NCBI GenBank assembly: GCA_017983635.1
Contig: JAGOBA010000003.1
Span: 62,001 to 126,000, forward strand
Direction of reading: 5' to 3'
Origin: Alphaproteobacteria bacterium
Lineage (GTDB): Bacteria > Pseudomonadota > Alphaproteobacteria > Micropepsales > Micropepsaceae
Length of the DNA stretch: 64,000 bases
Part shown: positions 41,183 through 51,287 of the stretch, one piece after another
How the letters are laid out: each line of letters starts with the position of its first letter
Numbering within the stretch: the stretch's first letter is position 1
Notes under the pieces: model-generated
Told to the model about the DNA's origin: nothing
Database searches by the model: none
What the model saw: the letters and a program-made list of their open reading frames with translations, nothing else
Made by a program: the position numbers and the translations under genes

Positions 41183-42678
41183 CCTACCTTCTGTCGCTGG
41201 CCACCTTCCTGCCGCTGCTTGGCGTGGCGATGGTCCTGTTGATGGCGCGTGCGGGCGCTGCGGGCGACATGCTGGCCAAGCAAGTGGCGCTGTTTGCCAC
41301 GATCGTGACCTTCGTGGTGACGTTGTGGGCTTGGTACGCGTTCGATCCGACCGCGACGGGGTTTCAGTTCGTCGAGAACTACGCCTGGCTAGGCGGCGCG
41401 ATCCGTTATCACGTCGGCGTCGACGGGATTTCGCTACCATTCGTGATCCTGACCGCATTCTTGATGCCGCTTTGCATTCTGGCGAGCTGGACGTCGATCG
41501 AAACGCGGATCAAGGAGTACATGATCGCGTTTCTGATCCTGGAAACGCTGATGATCGGCGTATTCGTGTCGCTCGATATCGTCCTGTTCTATTTGTTCTT
41601 CGAAGGCGGCCTCATTCCGATGTTCTTGATCATCGGCGTATGGGGCGGACCGCGGCGGGTGTACGCGTCGTTCAAGTTCTTCCTCTACACGCTGTTCGGC
41701 TCGGTGTTGATGCTGGTTGCCGTGATGGCGATGTACGTGACCGCGGGCACGACGGACATCACTGCCCTCATGGCCTACGACTTCCCGAAGGACATGCAGT
41801 TCTGGCTGTTCTTGGCGTTCCTGGCGTCGTTCGCGGTAAAGCTACCAATGTGGCCGGTGCACACGTGGTTGCCGGACGCGCACGTTGAGGCGCCGACGGC
41901 CGGCTCCGTCATTCTGGCCGGTATTCTGTTGAAGATGGGCGGGTACGGGTTCTTGCGGTTCTCGTTGCCGATGTTCCCGGATGCGTCCGTTGAGCTTGCG
42001 CCGTTCATGTTCGCGCTGTCGGTGATCGCGATCGTGTACACGTCGCTGGTCGCCTTGATGCAGGAAGACATCAAGAAGCTGATTGCCTATTCGTCAGTGG
42101 CGCACATGGGCTTCGTGACGCTTGGCCTGTTCGCGTTGAACCGGCAGGGTGTGGACGGCGCCGTGGTGCAGATGATCAGCCACGGCTTTATCTCGTCCGC
42201 TCTGTTCCTCTGCGTCGGCGTGATCTACGACCGGATGCACACACGCGAGATCAAGGCCTATGGCGGGCTCGTGAACCGGATGCCGATTTTTGCGGCGGTG
42301 TTCATGGTGTTCACGATGGGCAATGTCGGCTTACCGGGGACCAGCGGGTTCGTAGGCGAGTTCCTGTCGCTGGTCGGGGCGTACAAGGCCAATTCGACGG
42401 TGGCGCTGATCGCGACGCTGGGCGTGATCTTGAGCGCGGCGTATGCGCTGTGGCTTTACCGGCGTGTCGTGTTTGGGGAGCTTGAGAAGAAGTCGCTAGC
42501 CAATATCGAGGACATGAACCTGCGCGAGATCGTGGTGATCGTGCCCCTGGTAGCGGCAACGTTGTTCTTTGGGCTCTACCCGAAGCCGATTTTCGACATG
42601 ACCGGAACGGCGGTGGCATCGACGCTTGAGGGTATCGAGGGCAAGCTGAAAACCGCCGAAGCGGAGGCGCTGCCATGA
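41179..42678 (+). CDS. nuoM: NADH-quinone oxidoreductase subunit M
   Basis: Antiporter-like subunit of 499 residues with about 14 helices. [38 protein letters not shown] and [20 protein letters not shown] are signatures, with the pump Glu in the first. The ATG at 41179 lies in the ATGA overlap; the longer open frame inside nuoL is not coding. Confidence 0.97.
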   Translation: MTYLLSLATFLPLLGVAMVLLMARAGAAGDMLAKQVALFATIVTFVVTLWAWYAFDPTATGFQFVENYAWLGGAIRYHVGVDGISLPFVILTAFLMPLCILASWTSIETRIKEYMIAFLILETLMIGVFVSLDIVLFYLFFEGGLIPMFLIIGVWGGPRRVYASFKFFLYTLFGSVLMLVAVMAMYVTAGTTDITALMAYDFPKDMQFWLFLAFLASFAVKLPMWPVHTWLPDAHVEAPTAGSVILAGILLKMGGYGFLRFSLPMFPDASVELAPFMFALSVIAIVYTSLVALMQEDIKKLIAYSSVAHMGFVTLGLFALNRQGVDGAVVQMISHGFISSALFLCVGVIYDRMHTREIKAYGGLVNRMPIFAAVFMVFTMGNVGLPGTSGFVGEFLSLVGAYKANSTVALIATLGVILSAAYALWLYRRVVFGELEKKSLANIEDMNLREIVVIVPLVAATLFFGLYPKPIFDMTGTAVASTLEGIEGKLKTAEAEALP

Positions 42679-44132
42679 ACAGTACCGATCTGGCACGGTT
42701 CTACAGCGATGCGTGGGCGTTCTCGCCGGAGATCGCTTTGGCATGCGGTGCGATGTTTCTGCTTCTGGTTGGCGTGTTCGCCGGCGATAAGCGGTCGGCG
42801 GCGGTGACGTGGCTTTGTGTGGCAGTGCTCGGCACTGTTGCGGCGATGGTGGTGACCAGCACTGAGGGGCGGGTTCTCGCGTTCGGCGGCACCACGGTCA
42901 TCGACGAGTTTGCGCGGTTTACGAAGGTTTTGGTGCTCGCCGGCTCGGCGATCGCGATGCTGATGTCGATCGACTACCTCAAGGACGAGAAGCTGACGCG
43001 GTTCGAGTACCCGCTGCTCGTCACGCTGGCCACGCTCGGCATGATGACGATGATATCGGCGAACGATCTCATCGTTCTGTATGTGGGGCTTGAGCTGCAG
43101 AGTTTGGCACTTTACGTGCTGGCGTCGTTTGCGCGGGACAATGCGCGCTCGACGGAGGCGGGGCTCAAGTACTTCGTGTTGGGCGCGCTGTCGTCGGGCA
43201 TGCTGCTCTATGGCGCCAGCTTGATCTACGGCTTCACCGGCACGACATCGTTTAGCGGTATTGCCGAGGCGATCGCGCAAAGCGGTGTGCAGACCGGGGT
43301 GATGATCGGTCTCGTGTTTCTAATGGCGGGGCTCGCGTTCAAGGTTTCGGCGGTGCCGTTCCACATGTGGACGCCGGACGTTTATGAGGGCTCGCCAACG
43401 CCGGTGACGGCGTTCTTCGCGGCGGCGCCGAAGATTGCGGCGATGGCGTTGTTCCTGCGCGTCGTGTTCGGTCCATTCGCCGGGGCGGAGCAGCAGTGGT
43501 TCCAGATCGTGGCGTTCCTCTCTGTCGCTTCGATGATCCTGGGCGCGCTGGCCGCGATTGGGCAGTCAAACATCAAGCGGCTGATGGCCTATTCGTCGAT
43601 CGGGCATATGGGATATGCGCTGATCGGCTTTGCCGCGGGGACGCAGGCGGGGGTGCAGGGCGTACTGATCTATCTCGTCATCTATATGGCGATGACGATC
43701 GGGACGTTTATCTGCATCCTTCTGATGCGCCGGGACGGGAGAGCGGTCGAAAACATCGAGGATTTGGCAGGTCTGTCGCAGCGCGATCCCACCACGGCCT
43801 ATCTGCTCGCAATCTTGATGTTCAGCTTGATCGGCATTCCGCCGCTCGCGGGTTTTTGGGGCAAATGGTTTGTGTTCTTGGCTGCGGTCGAGTCGAAGCT
43901 TTACCTGCTCGCTGTGATCGGGTTCGTGACCAGCGTGATCGGCGCGTTCTACTATCTTCGCGTGATCAAGATCATGTTTTTCGATAAGCCCGCGGCGGCA
44001 TTCGAAAAGCCCCTGGGCACTGTCAACGCTGCACTGCTGGCGGCGTCGAGCGCGTTCGTGATCTTCTTCGTCGTGGTGCCGATGCCGCTGATCGATGCGG
44101 CGACGGCGGCGGCGAAAAGTCTGTTTCCTTAG
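42675..44132 (+). CDS. nuoN: NADH-quinone oxidoreductase subunit N
   Basis: Third antiporter-like subunit, 485 residues. [20 protein letters not shown] carries the conserved Glu, [20 protein letters not shown] the Lys relay, and [20 protein letters not shown] the next broken helix. ATGA overlap with nuoM. Last nuo gene; birA follows after 7 bases, so the operon probably continues. Confidence 0.96.
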   Translation: MNSTDLARFYSDAWAFSPEIALACGAMFLLLVGVFAGDKRSAAVTWLCVAVLGTVAAMVVTSTEGRVLAFGGTTVIDEFARFTKVLVLAGSAIAMLMSIDYLKDEKLTRFEYPLLVTLATLGMMTMISANDLIVLYVGLELQSLALYVLASFARDNARSTEAGLKYFVLGALSSGMLLYGASLIYGFTGTTSFSGIAEAIAQSGVQTGVMIGLVFLMAGLAFKVSAVPFHMWTPDVYEGSPTPVTAFFAAAPKIAAMALFLRVVFGPFAGAEQQWFQIVAFLSVASMILGALAAIGQSNIKRLMAYSSIGHMGYALIGFAAGTQAGVQGVLIYLVIYMAMTIGTFICILLMRRDGRAVENIEDLAGLSQRDPTTAYLLAILMFSLIGIPPLAGFWGKWFVFLAAVESKLYLLAVIGFVTSVIGAFYYLRVIKIMFFDKPAAAFEKPLGTVNAALLAASSAFVIFFVVVPMPLIDAATAAAKSLFP

Positions 44133-44139
44133 CCCGCAG

Positions 44140-44886
44140 ATGGACCCGCGCGTCCCGGCGGGGTACGCGGTCGCGAGCTTCGAGGAGATTGACTCGACGA
44201 ACGAGGAGGCGCGGCGTCGGGCGATGGTCGGCGAGCGCGGGCCGGTTTGGATTTGGGCGAAACGGCAGACAGCCGGGCGCGGGCGGCGCGGGCGCACGTG
44301 GGAGTCTCCAGACGGCAATCTGATGACGACGCTGCTGATCGCGCCGGGCGTGACTGCCGCTGACGCGGCGCGACTTTCGTTCGTGGCCGCTCTGGCCGTG
44401 CACGATTTGGTGGCGCGTTACGTCAGACTGGCGCCCGTCAGGGTAAAGTGGCCGAACGATGTCTTGGTCGAGGGGCGGAAGGTCGCCGGTATTCTGCTTG
44501 AGACGGCCGGGGAGGAGAGCCTTGGTGTTCTGCCCTGGCTGGCGATCGGCATCGGCGTCAACCTTGTTCATGCTCCGGCCGAGACCGTCTTTCCGGCATC
44601 CACCATTGGGGCGCATGGGCCAGCCCCTTCGCCGGCGGAGGCCTTGGCGGAGCTTGCGGAGGCCTGGGAAACGCGGTTTCGTGTGTGGCGCGTGAGCGGC
44701 TTCGCGGCCATTCGTGAGGCATGGCTTGAGGTGGCGGCCGGTCTGGGTCAGCCGATCGAGGTGCGCCTGCCTGGCGAGACGCTAAGCGGACGGTTCGAGA
44801 CGTTGATGCCGGATGGTGCGTTGAGCCTGCTCCTACCGAATGGGTCGCGACGTGCGATCACGGCAGGAGAGGTGTTCTTTGCCTAA
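44140..44886 (+). CDS. birA: Biotin--[acetyl-CoA-carboxylase] ligase
   Basis: Attaches biotin to the carrier domain of acetyl-CoA carboxylase through biotinyl-AMP. The 248-residue protein is the catalytic part only: no N-terminal helix-turn-helix, so it does not act as a bio repressor. Motifs are [12 protein letters not shown], the biotinyl-AMP loop [38 protein letters not shown] and the SH3-like C-terminal domain with [18 protein letters not shown]. Position after nuoN and before coaX is common in alphaproteobacteria. Confidence 0.94.
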   Translation: MDPRVPAGYAVASFEEIDSTNEEARRRAMVGERGPVWIWAKRQTAGRGRRGRTWESPDGNLMTTLLIAPGVTAADAARLSFVAALAVHDLVARYVRLAPVRVKWPNDVLVEGRKVAGILLETAGEESLGVLPWLAIGIGVNLVHAPAETVFPASTIGAHGPAPSPAEALAELAEAWETRFRVWRVSGFAAIREAWLEVAAGLGQPIEVRLPGETLSGRFETLMPDGALSLLLPNGSRRAITAGEVFFA

Positions 44887-44896
44887 GGAGGACGGC

Positions 44897-45688
44897 ATGC
44901 TTCTGGCGATCGACGCGGGCAACACGAACATCGTGTTCGCGGTTCACGACGGCACGACGATAAGGGCGCAGTTCCGAGCTTCGACAAAAGACAGCCGGAC
45001 CGCTGACGAATACTATGTCTGGTTGACGCAACTCATGCAGCTTGAGGGCATCACGCCCGATGACATTGAGGCTGCGATCATTGCGAGCGTCGTGCCGCAA
45101 GCGGTATTCAATCTGCGCCGACTCTGCGCGAAGTATTTCAAGCGCGCTGCGCTTGTGGTCGGCGATCCGGAAGTCGATCTCGGGATTAAGATCAATACGG
45201 ATCGCCCACGGGCGGTCGGTGCGGACCGCATCGTGAATGCGGTGGCGGGGCATCGCGATTATGGCGGCGATTTGATCCTGATCGACTTCGGGACAGCAAC
45301 GACGTTCGATATCGTCGGCGCGCAGGGAAGTTATGAGGGCGGCGTGATCGCGCCGGGCGTGAATCTATCTATGGAGGCGTTGCATCTCGCCGCCGCCCAG
45401 TTGCCGCGGATCGCGATCGAGCGGCCGCAAATGATCATCGGCAAAGACACCGTGCCTGCGATGCAATCAGGCATCTTCTGGGGCTATATCGGGCTGATTG
45501 AGGGCCTGGTGAAGCGCATCAAGGCAGAGTACGGCAAACCGATGAAGGTGATTGGAACCGGCGGGCTCGCGCATTTGTTCCGCCACTCGACGTCGGCGCT
45601 TGAGCATGTCGATCACGACATCACGATCCGGGGGCTGCGCTATATATATGAGCGCAATCGTGCGATTGCTGCTAAACCCGTCGAATGA
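44897..45688 (+). CDS. coaX: Type III pantothenate kinase
   Basis: First step of coenzyme A synthesis: phosphorylates pantothenate, insensitive to CoA feedback in this type. The 263-residue ASKHA-fold protein has the P-loop-like [14 protein letters not shown], the [12 protein letters not shown] segment, [11 protein letters not shown] with the catalytic Asp and [21 protein letters not shown] is strong. The ATG at 44897 is chosen over the upstream open frame within birA. Confidence 0.95.
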   Translation: MLLAIDAGNTNIVFAVHDGTTIRAQFRASTKDSRTADEYYVWLTQLMQLEGITPDDIEAAIIASVVPQAVFNLRRLCAKYFKRAALVVGDPEVDLGIKINTDRPRAVGADRIVNAVAGHRDYGGDLILIDFGTATTFDIVGAQGSYEGGVIAPGVNLSMEALHLAAAQLPRIAIERPQMIIGKDTVPAMQSGIFWGYIGLIEGLVKRIKAEYGKPMKVIGTGGLAHLFRHSTSALEHVDHDITIRGLRYIYERNRAIAAKPVE

Positions 45689-47349
45689 AAAAGCGGACTA
45701 CGGCTGCCAATGACGAACTGATCTTCGTGCCGCTTGGCGGGGCGGGAGAGATCGGCATGAATTTGAACCTCTACGGCTATGGGCCGGAGGCGAAGCGCCA
45801 GTGGATCATGATCGATCTTGGCGTGATGTTTGGCGGCGACGATACGCCCGGCATCGACGTGATCATGCCGGACCCCGGGTTTATCGAAGAGCACCGGCGC
45901 AATCTGCTCGGCATCGTGCTCACGCACGCACATGAAGATCATATCGGCGCGGTCGGGCATTTGTGGTCGCGCTTCAAGGTGCCGGTTTATGCGACGCCGT
46001 TCACGGCAGCGCTGGTACGGGGCAAGCTTGAGGAAGCGGACATACTGGACGACGTGCCGTTGCACGTCATTCCGCTAGGCGGGCAGTTGAAGCTGGGTCC
46101 GTTCGAGCTTGAATTCATCGACATCACGCATTCGATTCCGGAACCGAACTGCATCGCGATCCGCACGCCGTTGGGCACGGTTCTGCATACCGGCGATTGG
46201 AAAATCGATGGCAATCCGGTGGTTGGCCGCAAGACCGATATCGCGGCGTTGAAGCGTATCGGCGAAGAAGGCGTGCTTGCCGCGATCTGCGACTCGACGA
46301 ACGTGTTCGTGCCCGGTCGTTCCGGTTCGGAGTCGGATGTGGCCACGAGCCTTGAGGCTGTCATCGCGATGTGCAAGGGCCGGGTCGCGGTCACGGCGTT
46401 TGCTTCGAACGTCGCGCGGATGCAGTCGGTGATCATGGCGGGCAAGCGCGCGGGGCGGCATGTCGCGCTCGTTGGACGGTCGATGCACAAGATTTCTCGG
46501 GCAGCGATCGAGACCGGGTACCTAAAGGACATTCCATCCCTGATCGACGAGGAGAGTGCCGCGGATCTGCCGGCGCACAAGGTGCTTTATCTCTGCACGG
46601 GCAGTCAGGGCGAGAGCCGGGCAGCGCTGGCGCGGATCGCGACGGGCGAGCATCCGCATGTGACGATGGCGCCAGGCGATACGGTGATCTTTTCCTCGCG
46701 TGTGATCCCGGGGAACGAGCGGCTTATCCATCAACTGCAGAACGACTTTGCTATGCGAGGCGTTGAGGTGATCTCGGCCGAAGACCACGACGTGCACGTC
46801 TCCGGACATCCGGCGCGGGACGAGCTTGCCGACATGTATTCCTGGCTCAGACCGCAGATCGCGGTACCGGTGCATGGCGAGGAGCGGCACTTGATGGAGC
46901 ATGTACGGCTAGCCAAGAGCCTGCAGATTCCCGAGGCGCTTCACGCGCCGAACGGATCGGTGGTGCGATTGGCGCCGGGACCGGCCACTATCATCGACGA
47001 GGCGCCGCACGGGCGGCTGCACTTGGACGGCACGGTGTTGACCGCGCGAGACGATACGGCGCTTAAGGAACGTCGCGCACTTTCCCATGCGGGATACGTC
47101 GCGGTCACGATCGTTCTCGATCAGCGGGACCGGCCCGCGACCGAGCCGGTGGTCATCTGCGCCGGGTTGCCGGAAGAAGTGGCGGAGGCTGCCCGAGAGG
47201 TAGCGGCGCAGGCGCAGGACCGGTTGGGCAAGCGCTTCAGCGACGAGAAATACGCCTCCGAGGAAATGCGGCGAGCCGTACGGCGTGGCGTCCAGGACGC
47301 TTGGGGCAAAAAGCCGGTCGTGAAGGTTGAGATCGCCCGGACTGGCTAG
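45685..47349 (+). CDS. rnj: Ribonuclease J
   Basis: Metallo-beta-lactamase/beta-CASP ribonuclease of 554 residues with 5' exonuclease and endonuclease activity in RNA turnover. The metal motif is [17 protein letters not shown], with further metal residues in [11 protein letters not shown] and LHTGDWKID. The beta-CASP domain shows [35 protein letters not shown] and [14 protein letters not shown]. Start in ATGA overlap with coaX. In many relatives mce and proS follow; here a monooxygenase fragment does. Confidence 0.94.
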   Translation: MKKRTTAANDELIFVPLGGAGEIGMNLNLYGYGPEAKRQWIMIDLGVMFGGDDTPGIDVIMPDPGFIEEHRRNLLGIVLTHAHEDHIGAVGHLWSRFKVPVYATPFTAALVRGKLEEADILDDVPLHVIPLGGQLKLGPFELEFIDITHSIPEPNCIAIRTPLGTVLHTGDWKIDGNPVVGRKTDIAALKRIGEEGVLAAICDSTNVFVPGRSGSESDVATSLEAVIAMCKGRVAVTAFASNVARMQSVIMAGKRAGRHVALVGRSMHKISRAAIETGYLKDIPSLIDEESAADLPAHKVLYLCTGSQGESRAALARIATGEHPHVTMAPGDTVIFSSRVIPGNERLIHQLQNDFAMRGVEVISAEDHDVHVSGHPARDELADMYSWLRPQIAVPVHGEERHLMEHVRLAKSLQIPEALHAPNGSVVRLAPGPATIIDEAPHGRLHLDGTVLTARDDTALKERRALSHAGYVAVTIVLDQRDRPATEPVVICAGLPEEVAEAAREVAAQAQDRLGKRFSDEKYASEEMRRAVRRGVQDAWGKKPVVKVEIARTG

Positions 47350-47658
47350 CGCTACCAGAGATTGGCCATCGCGCGGCGCGATCTGATATCTCAGAACGCC
47401 GATTATCTGTTTTGGCAGGCGTTCAGTTGGGCGAAGGAGGGACGCGCGGGCTACACGCGGAGCTTCAATCAAGAACTGCAAGAAGGGTTGGCGAAGACCA
47501 GCTGGGCCGACCCGCATTGCCATTCTTGGTACAAGAATGCCAAGGGGCATATCACGCGGAACTGGTCCTCACACACCCGCGACTACGCCGCAGGCGTCAC
47601 GAACGTGAGGTGGGAGGACTACACCGTTCGCGAACAGCGGCCAGTCGCAGCGGAGTAG
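47350..47658 (+). pseudogene. 5'-truncated flavin-containing (Baeyer-Villiger type) monooxygenase fragment
   Basis: About 100 codons in the same frame as rnj, right after its TAG. SQNADYLFWQAFSWAKEG, YTRSFNQELQEGL and SWADPHCHSWYKNAKGHITR, ending WSSHTRDYAAGVTNVRWEDY, match the extreme C-terminus of BVMO-like enzymes of about 500-650 residues. The FAD and NADPH Rossmann motifs are absent and nothing upstream encodes them. A TTG at 47362 could start translation, but no RBS is seen. Most likely a remnant left by a deletion or transfer event. Confidence 0.65.
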
Positions 47659-49092
47659 TTACTTCACTCCGTAGGAGGCCAGCTCCTTGACCAACGCCTC
47701 GTCAGCGGCGCGCGCCGCCACGATGTCCGCCTCTGCGGTGGCGTCGCCGAGCCGGCGCTTTGCAAGACCGCGGATCAGAAGCGCTGCGGCCGCATCTTTG
47801 TAGGTTTTGAGCGCCTGGTCGGCGTCCTTGAGTGCGGCGGCATAGTTGCCTTGGCGGAAATAGACAAGGGCCCGGCACTCGCCCGCGTCGCCATCGTCGG
47901 ACGAGAGGTCGAGTGCCTTGTTGCAGTCAGCCATGGCGCCCTGCAGATCCTCGTTCGCCAGTGCTTTGACCCAGCAGCGTTTGATGTATCCGTTCGGCTC
48001 GTCGGGGTCGAGCTTGATGCCCGCATTATAGTCTGCGACGGCGCGATCGAATTCCGCCAATCGCCGATAGGCGTAACCGCGTTCAAGCCAACCGCGCGCG
48101 AATTTCGGCATCAAACGGATGGCTTCGTTGTAATCTGCGATCGCCCGGCGAAATTGTTCTTGATTGGCGTACGCCACGGCGCGGTCGAAATAGGCGGCGC
48201 CATACTCGCTGTCGATGGCGATCGCCTTGGTAAAGTCGGCGATTGCGCGATCGTAGTCGCGCTGATCGCTGTAAGCGTTTCCGCGGCCGTTGACGGCCTG
48301 GGCGTTCTTGGGTTCGCGCTTCAGAGCATTGTCGAAATCGAGGAAGGCGAGATCAGATTGGCCCGTGTTCTGATAGGCGTATCCCCTTTGGACCAGTACG
48401 AATGCCCACCCTGGGCGGAGTTCGAGTGCGCGTGAGTAGTTGCCAATGGCTGGAGCGTACTTGTTCAGCGAGGCGTATGCGTCGCCACGGTTTGCGTATG
48501 CGGTCGAGTAGCTTTTGTCCAACCGCAAGGCGGCGTCATAATCTTGAATCGCTTCGTCGTACATTTCCTTCCTCGCGCGGGTGTAGCCACGGTCGCTGAA
48601 GGCTTGAGGGTCCGACGGGTTAAGCCGAATCGCTTCGTCGTAGTCTGCGAGCGCTCGGTCGTACTCGCCTTTGCCGTCATACGCATTGCCGCGACCACGA
48701 TAGGCAATAGCGTAGTTGTTTTTGAGTTTGATCGCGGCAGTATAGCCCTTAATCGCGTCATCGTACTTTTCCAACGAGTAGAGGACGTCTGCTCGATTGG
48801 TGAGCGTAACTTCGCTTGTGCCGCCTAACTTGATCGCCATCTCATAGTCGGCGAGGGCCTTCGCATCGTCGAAGTAGGAGTACGAAGCGCCACGGTTGTT
48901 GTAGGCGGTGCGAAGGGGTGTCGCTCTCGTGCCGCCCATTGCAATAATCACGCCACACGCGAGCACTTGCGTCTTGACGGTCTGCTCGTCGCGCGAAGCG
49001 CAGAGTCGGTCGGCTAACCTCTGCGCGTACGAATAAGCGCCGATCAGCGCGGCCAATACGACTACGAGTTTGATGCCAACGCGCTTCCCCAT
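47659..49092 (-). CDS. Tetratricopeptide-repeat protein
   Basis: A 477-residue protein with an N-terminal hydrophobic helix (IKLVVVLAALIGAYSYA), which could be a membrane anchor or signal peptide, and about twelve consecutive 34-residue TPR units from residue 58 to near the C-terminus. Typical units read RGNAYDGKGEYDRALADYDE and RGYAYRRLAEFDRAVADYNA. Cysteines in the N-terminal part (LCASRDEQ, VLACGV) may form a disulfide in the periplasm. TPR arrays bind partner proteins; none is suggested by the neighbours. Its stop abuts that of the monooxygenase fragment. Confidence 0.85.
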   Translation of the reverse strand: MGKRVGIKLVVVLAALIGAYSYAQRLADRLCASRDEQTVKTQVLACGVIIAMGGTRATPLRTAYNNRGASYSYFDDAKALADYEMAIKLGGTSEVTLTNRADVLYSLEKYDDAIKGYTAAIKLKNNYAIAYRGRGNAYDGKGEYDRALADYDEAIRLNPSDPQAFSDRGYTRARKEMYDEAIQDYDAALRLDKSYSTAYANRGDAYASLNKYAPAIGNYSRALELRPGWAFVLVQRGYAYQNTGQSDLAFLDFDNALKREPKNAQAVNGRGNAYSDQRDYDRAIADFTKAIAIDSEYGAAYFDRAVAYANQEQFRRAIADYNEAIRLMPKFARGWLERGYAYRRLAEFDRAVADYNAGIKLDPDEPNGYIKRCWVKALANEDLQGAMADCNKALDLSSDDGDAGECRALVYFRQGNYAAALKDADQALKTYKDAAAALLIRGLAKRRLGDATAEADIVAARAADEALVKELASYGVK

Positions 49093-49192
49093 CTATCCCC
49101 GCACCCGCGCCCCCTCAAGCGTGAGGCGCACTATAGGCGAGGCGAGCGCAGATTGTTGTTGCCCACAAGCTACAACAGCTTAAACGAGATGG

Positions 49193-49675
49193 CTAACGCC
49201 CCAGAATACTCCTAAGCATCCACGCCGTCTTTTCGTGAACCTGCATGCGTTGGGTGAGCAGGTCCATGGTGGGTTGGTCGCCAACCTTATCGGCGGCGGG
49301 GAAGGCGTCGCGGCACGTGCGGGCGACCGTTTCGTGGCCGGCGAGCAGGTTTTCGAGCATCGTGTTCGCGTTGGGTACGGTCTCTTCCTCTTTGATCGAG
49401 GTGAGGTCGGCGAATGCTTTGTAAGTGCCGGGTGCGAAGTGGCCGAGCGAGCGGATGCGTTCCGCGATCAGGTCGACGGCATTCCAGAGTTCCGTGTATT
49501 GGACCATGAACATGGCATGCAGGTCGTTGAACTGCGGCCCGGTCACGTTCCAGTGGTAGTTATGGGTCTTTAAATAGAGCGTGTAGGTGTCGGCGAGGAC
49601 GTGCGAAAGGCCGCCCGCGATATCCTTGCGGGCGGGCGTGGAGATTCCGATGTCGATGCCAGCTGATTTAGCCAA
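49193..49675 (-). CDS. dps: Dps-family ferritin-like protein
   Basis: Dodecameric iron-storing, DNA-protecting protein of 160 residues. The ferroxidase motif is visible in [20 protein letters not shown] (His, His, Asp ligands) followed by [20 protein letters not shown] (Glu, Asp). The tail [17 protein letters not shown] is typical. The N-terminus has only a few Lys/Arg residues for DNA contact. The start is a TTG with GGGAG upstream; no ATG is available before the conserved core. An imperfect inverted repeat resembling an iron control element lies at 49701-49717. Confidence 0.92.
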   Translation of the reverse strand: MAKSAGIDIGISTPARKDIAGGLSHVLADTYTLYLKTHNYHWNVTGPQFNDLHAMFMVQYTELWNAVDLIAERIRSLGHFAPGTYKAFADLTSIKEEETVPNANTMLENLLAGHETVARTCRDAFPAADKVGDQPTMDLLTQRMQVHEKTAWMLRSILGR

Positions 49676-49700
49676 GGTGGGTGCTCCCTAATCGATATAC

Positions 49701-49717
49701 ACTGGAACTATTCTAAT
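49701..49717 (-). promoter_or_regulatory. Possible Irr-type iron control element upstream of dps
   Basis: The bases GGAA-CTA-TTCTAA form an imperfect TTAGAA-N3-TTC inverted repeat (read on the minus strand), about 26 bases before the dps start. The Rhizobiales Irr box is TTTAGAA-N3-TTCTAAA from memory. One half is good, the other weak. Confidence 0.25.
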
Positions 49718-49722
49718 CTATA

Positions 49723-50352
49723 TCAACGACGGATAAGTTCAAGAGGGCCGCCCTTTTCGACCGCACGCTTATAGGCCGGCCGGTCGCGCAGGCGCTTGAG
49801 GAGGGCCGTTAGCTTCGGGTACGGGGTGAGGCGCTGTGAGGTGTCCGCAACCTCGAGAATAAAGGACATTTGGACGTCGGCGGCGGTCAGCTCGTTGCCG
49901 GCGAAGAAATCCTGCTTCGCGAGCGCGCCTTCCATGTAGTCGAGGTGGTTCTTGATCTCGCCTTCAATGCGGGGACGTAGCGGCGCGGCGTTTTCACCCA
50001 GCATGCCGGCGTAGAGTGCGAGCAAGAATGGAAGCATCGCGGAACCCTCGGCGAAGTGCATCCAGTGGGTGTGGTCGACCCAATTCGGTGCGCTGTCGGC
50101 CGGCCAAAGTCTGCCTTTGCCGTGCTTCTTGCAAAGATACTCGATGATGGCGCCGGACTCGGCCACCGTCCGCTCGCCGTCCGTGATCACGGGGGACTTG
50201 CCCAAAGGGTGAATCTTCTTCAGCTCCGGCGGCGCCAAACGGGTCATCAGATCGCGCTTATGTTGGACGATTTCGTAGGGGAGATCGAGCTCCTCCAGCA
50301 GCCAGAGGACGCGGTGCGAGCGTGAGTTGTTGAGGTGGTGGACCTTGATCAT
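49723..50352 (-). CDS. Glutathione S-transferase
   Basis: GST of 209 residues. The thioredoxin-like N-terminal domain has HHLNNSRSHRVLWLLEELDL (catalytic Ser region), HPLGKSPVITDGERTVAESG with the cis-Pro and the glutathione-binding ESGAIIEYL. The C-terminal helical domain includes FFAGNELTAADVQMSFIL, the N-capping box. The ATG at 50352 has GGAG upstream; the open frame continues much further but without family sequence. Divergent from the enoyl-CoA hydratase. Confidence 0.92.
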   Translation of the reverse strand: MIKVHHLNNSRSHRVLWLLEELDLPYEIVQHKRDLMTRLAPPELKKIHPLGKSPVITDGERTVAESGAIIEYLCKKHGKGRLWPADSAPNWVDHTHWMHFAEGSAMLPFLLALYAGMLGENAAPLRPRIEGEIKNHLDYMEGALAKQDFFAGNELTAADVQMSFILEVADTSQRLTPYPKLTALLKRLRDRPAYKRAVEKGGPLELIRR

Positions 50353-50475
50353 TGGGGGCTCCGGTGGCGGTGGGGTTTTGCCCACACTATGGAGGGCAGG
50401 CACGGAAAGCCAGCGCTTGCGGGCGGGCCCAAAGTCCAGGATTGTGACGTGGACATTATCGACGGGAGCAACCCC

Positions 50476-51282
50476 ATGAACGACCGGGTGACGATTACAA
50501 TCGAGGGTGGCGTCGCGGACGTACGTCTGGTGCGTGCCGACAAGATGAATGCGCTCGACGATGCGATGTTCGAGGCGCTGATCGCGGCGGGAACACGTCT
50601 GAAGACGGAGAAGGGCGTGCGCGCGGTCGTGCTCTCTGGGGAGGGGCGGGCGTTCTGCGCGGGGCTCGATATGGGCAACTTCCAGCGTACGGCGGAGGCG
50701 GGGCGTGAGACGCGCTCGATGGACCGGTTGATCGGGCGGACGCATGGGATCGCGAACCGGCCGCAGTACGCGGCCTGGGTGTGGCGCGAGGTGCCGGTGC
50801 CGGTGATCGCTGCGGTGCATGGCGTGGCCTTCGGCGGTGGTTTTCAGGTCGCCCTGGGTGCGGACATGCGCTATGCGGCGCCGGACACGAAGATGTCGGT
50901 GATGGAGATCAAATGGGGTCTCGTGCCCGACATGGCGGGCACAGTGCTGATGCGCGGGCTGGTGCGCGATGACGTGATCCGTGAGCTGACGTACACGGGG
51001 CGCATTTTCCTGGCCGAAGAAGGCGCGCGTCTGGGTGTGGTAACGCGGCTGTGTGCCGACCCGCGGGCGGACGCTTTGGCGACCGCGCAGGAGATCGCGC
51101 AGAAATCGCCGGATGCTATTCGTGCGGCGAAGCGGATGTTCAATTCATTGCCACTCGCGAGCGAAGCCGATGCGTTGATGGTGGAGTCGAAGGAGCAAAC
51201 CGCGCTCGGCGGCTCTGCGAACCAGGTCGAGGCGGTGATGGCGCAACTGCAGAAGCGCGCGCCGAACTTCACGGATCGCTAG
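50476..51282 (+). CDS. Crotonase / enoyl-CoA hydratase family protein
   Basis: Crotonase-fold protein of 268 residues. Oxyanion-hole segments are AVVLSGEGRAFCAGLDMG and AAVHGVAFGGGFQVALGADM. At the usual catalytic positions, MSVMEIKWGLVPDMAGT retains a Glu and an Asp. The C-terminal DAIRAAKRMFNS is typical. Annotated relatives include enoyl-CoA hydratases and isomerases; the exact reaction is uncertain. RBS GGGAG before the ATG at 50476; the earlier open frame reads through the GST start. Confidence 0.88.
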   Translation: MNDRVTITIEGGVADVRLVRADKMNALDDAMFEALIAAGTRLKTEKGVRAVVLSGEGRAFCAGLDMGNFQRTAEAGRETRSMDRLIGRTHGIANRPQYAAWVWREVPVPVIAAVHGVAFGGGFQVALGADMRYAAPDTKMSVMEIKWGLVPDMAGTVLMRGLVRDDVIRELTYTGRIFLAEEGARLGVVTRLCADPRADALATAQEIAQKSPDAIRAAKRMFNSLPLASEADALMVESKEQTALGGSANQVEAVMAQLQKRAPNFTDR

Positions 51283-51287
51283 CGCGG

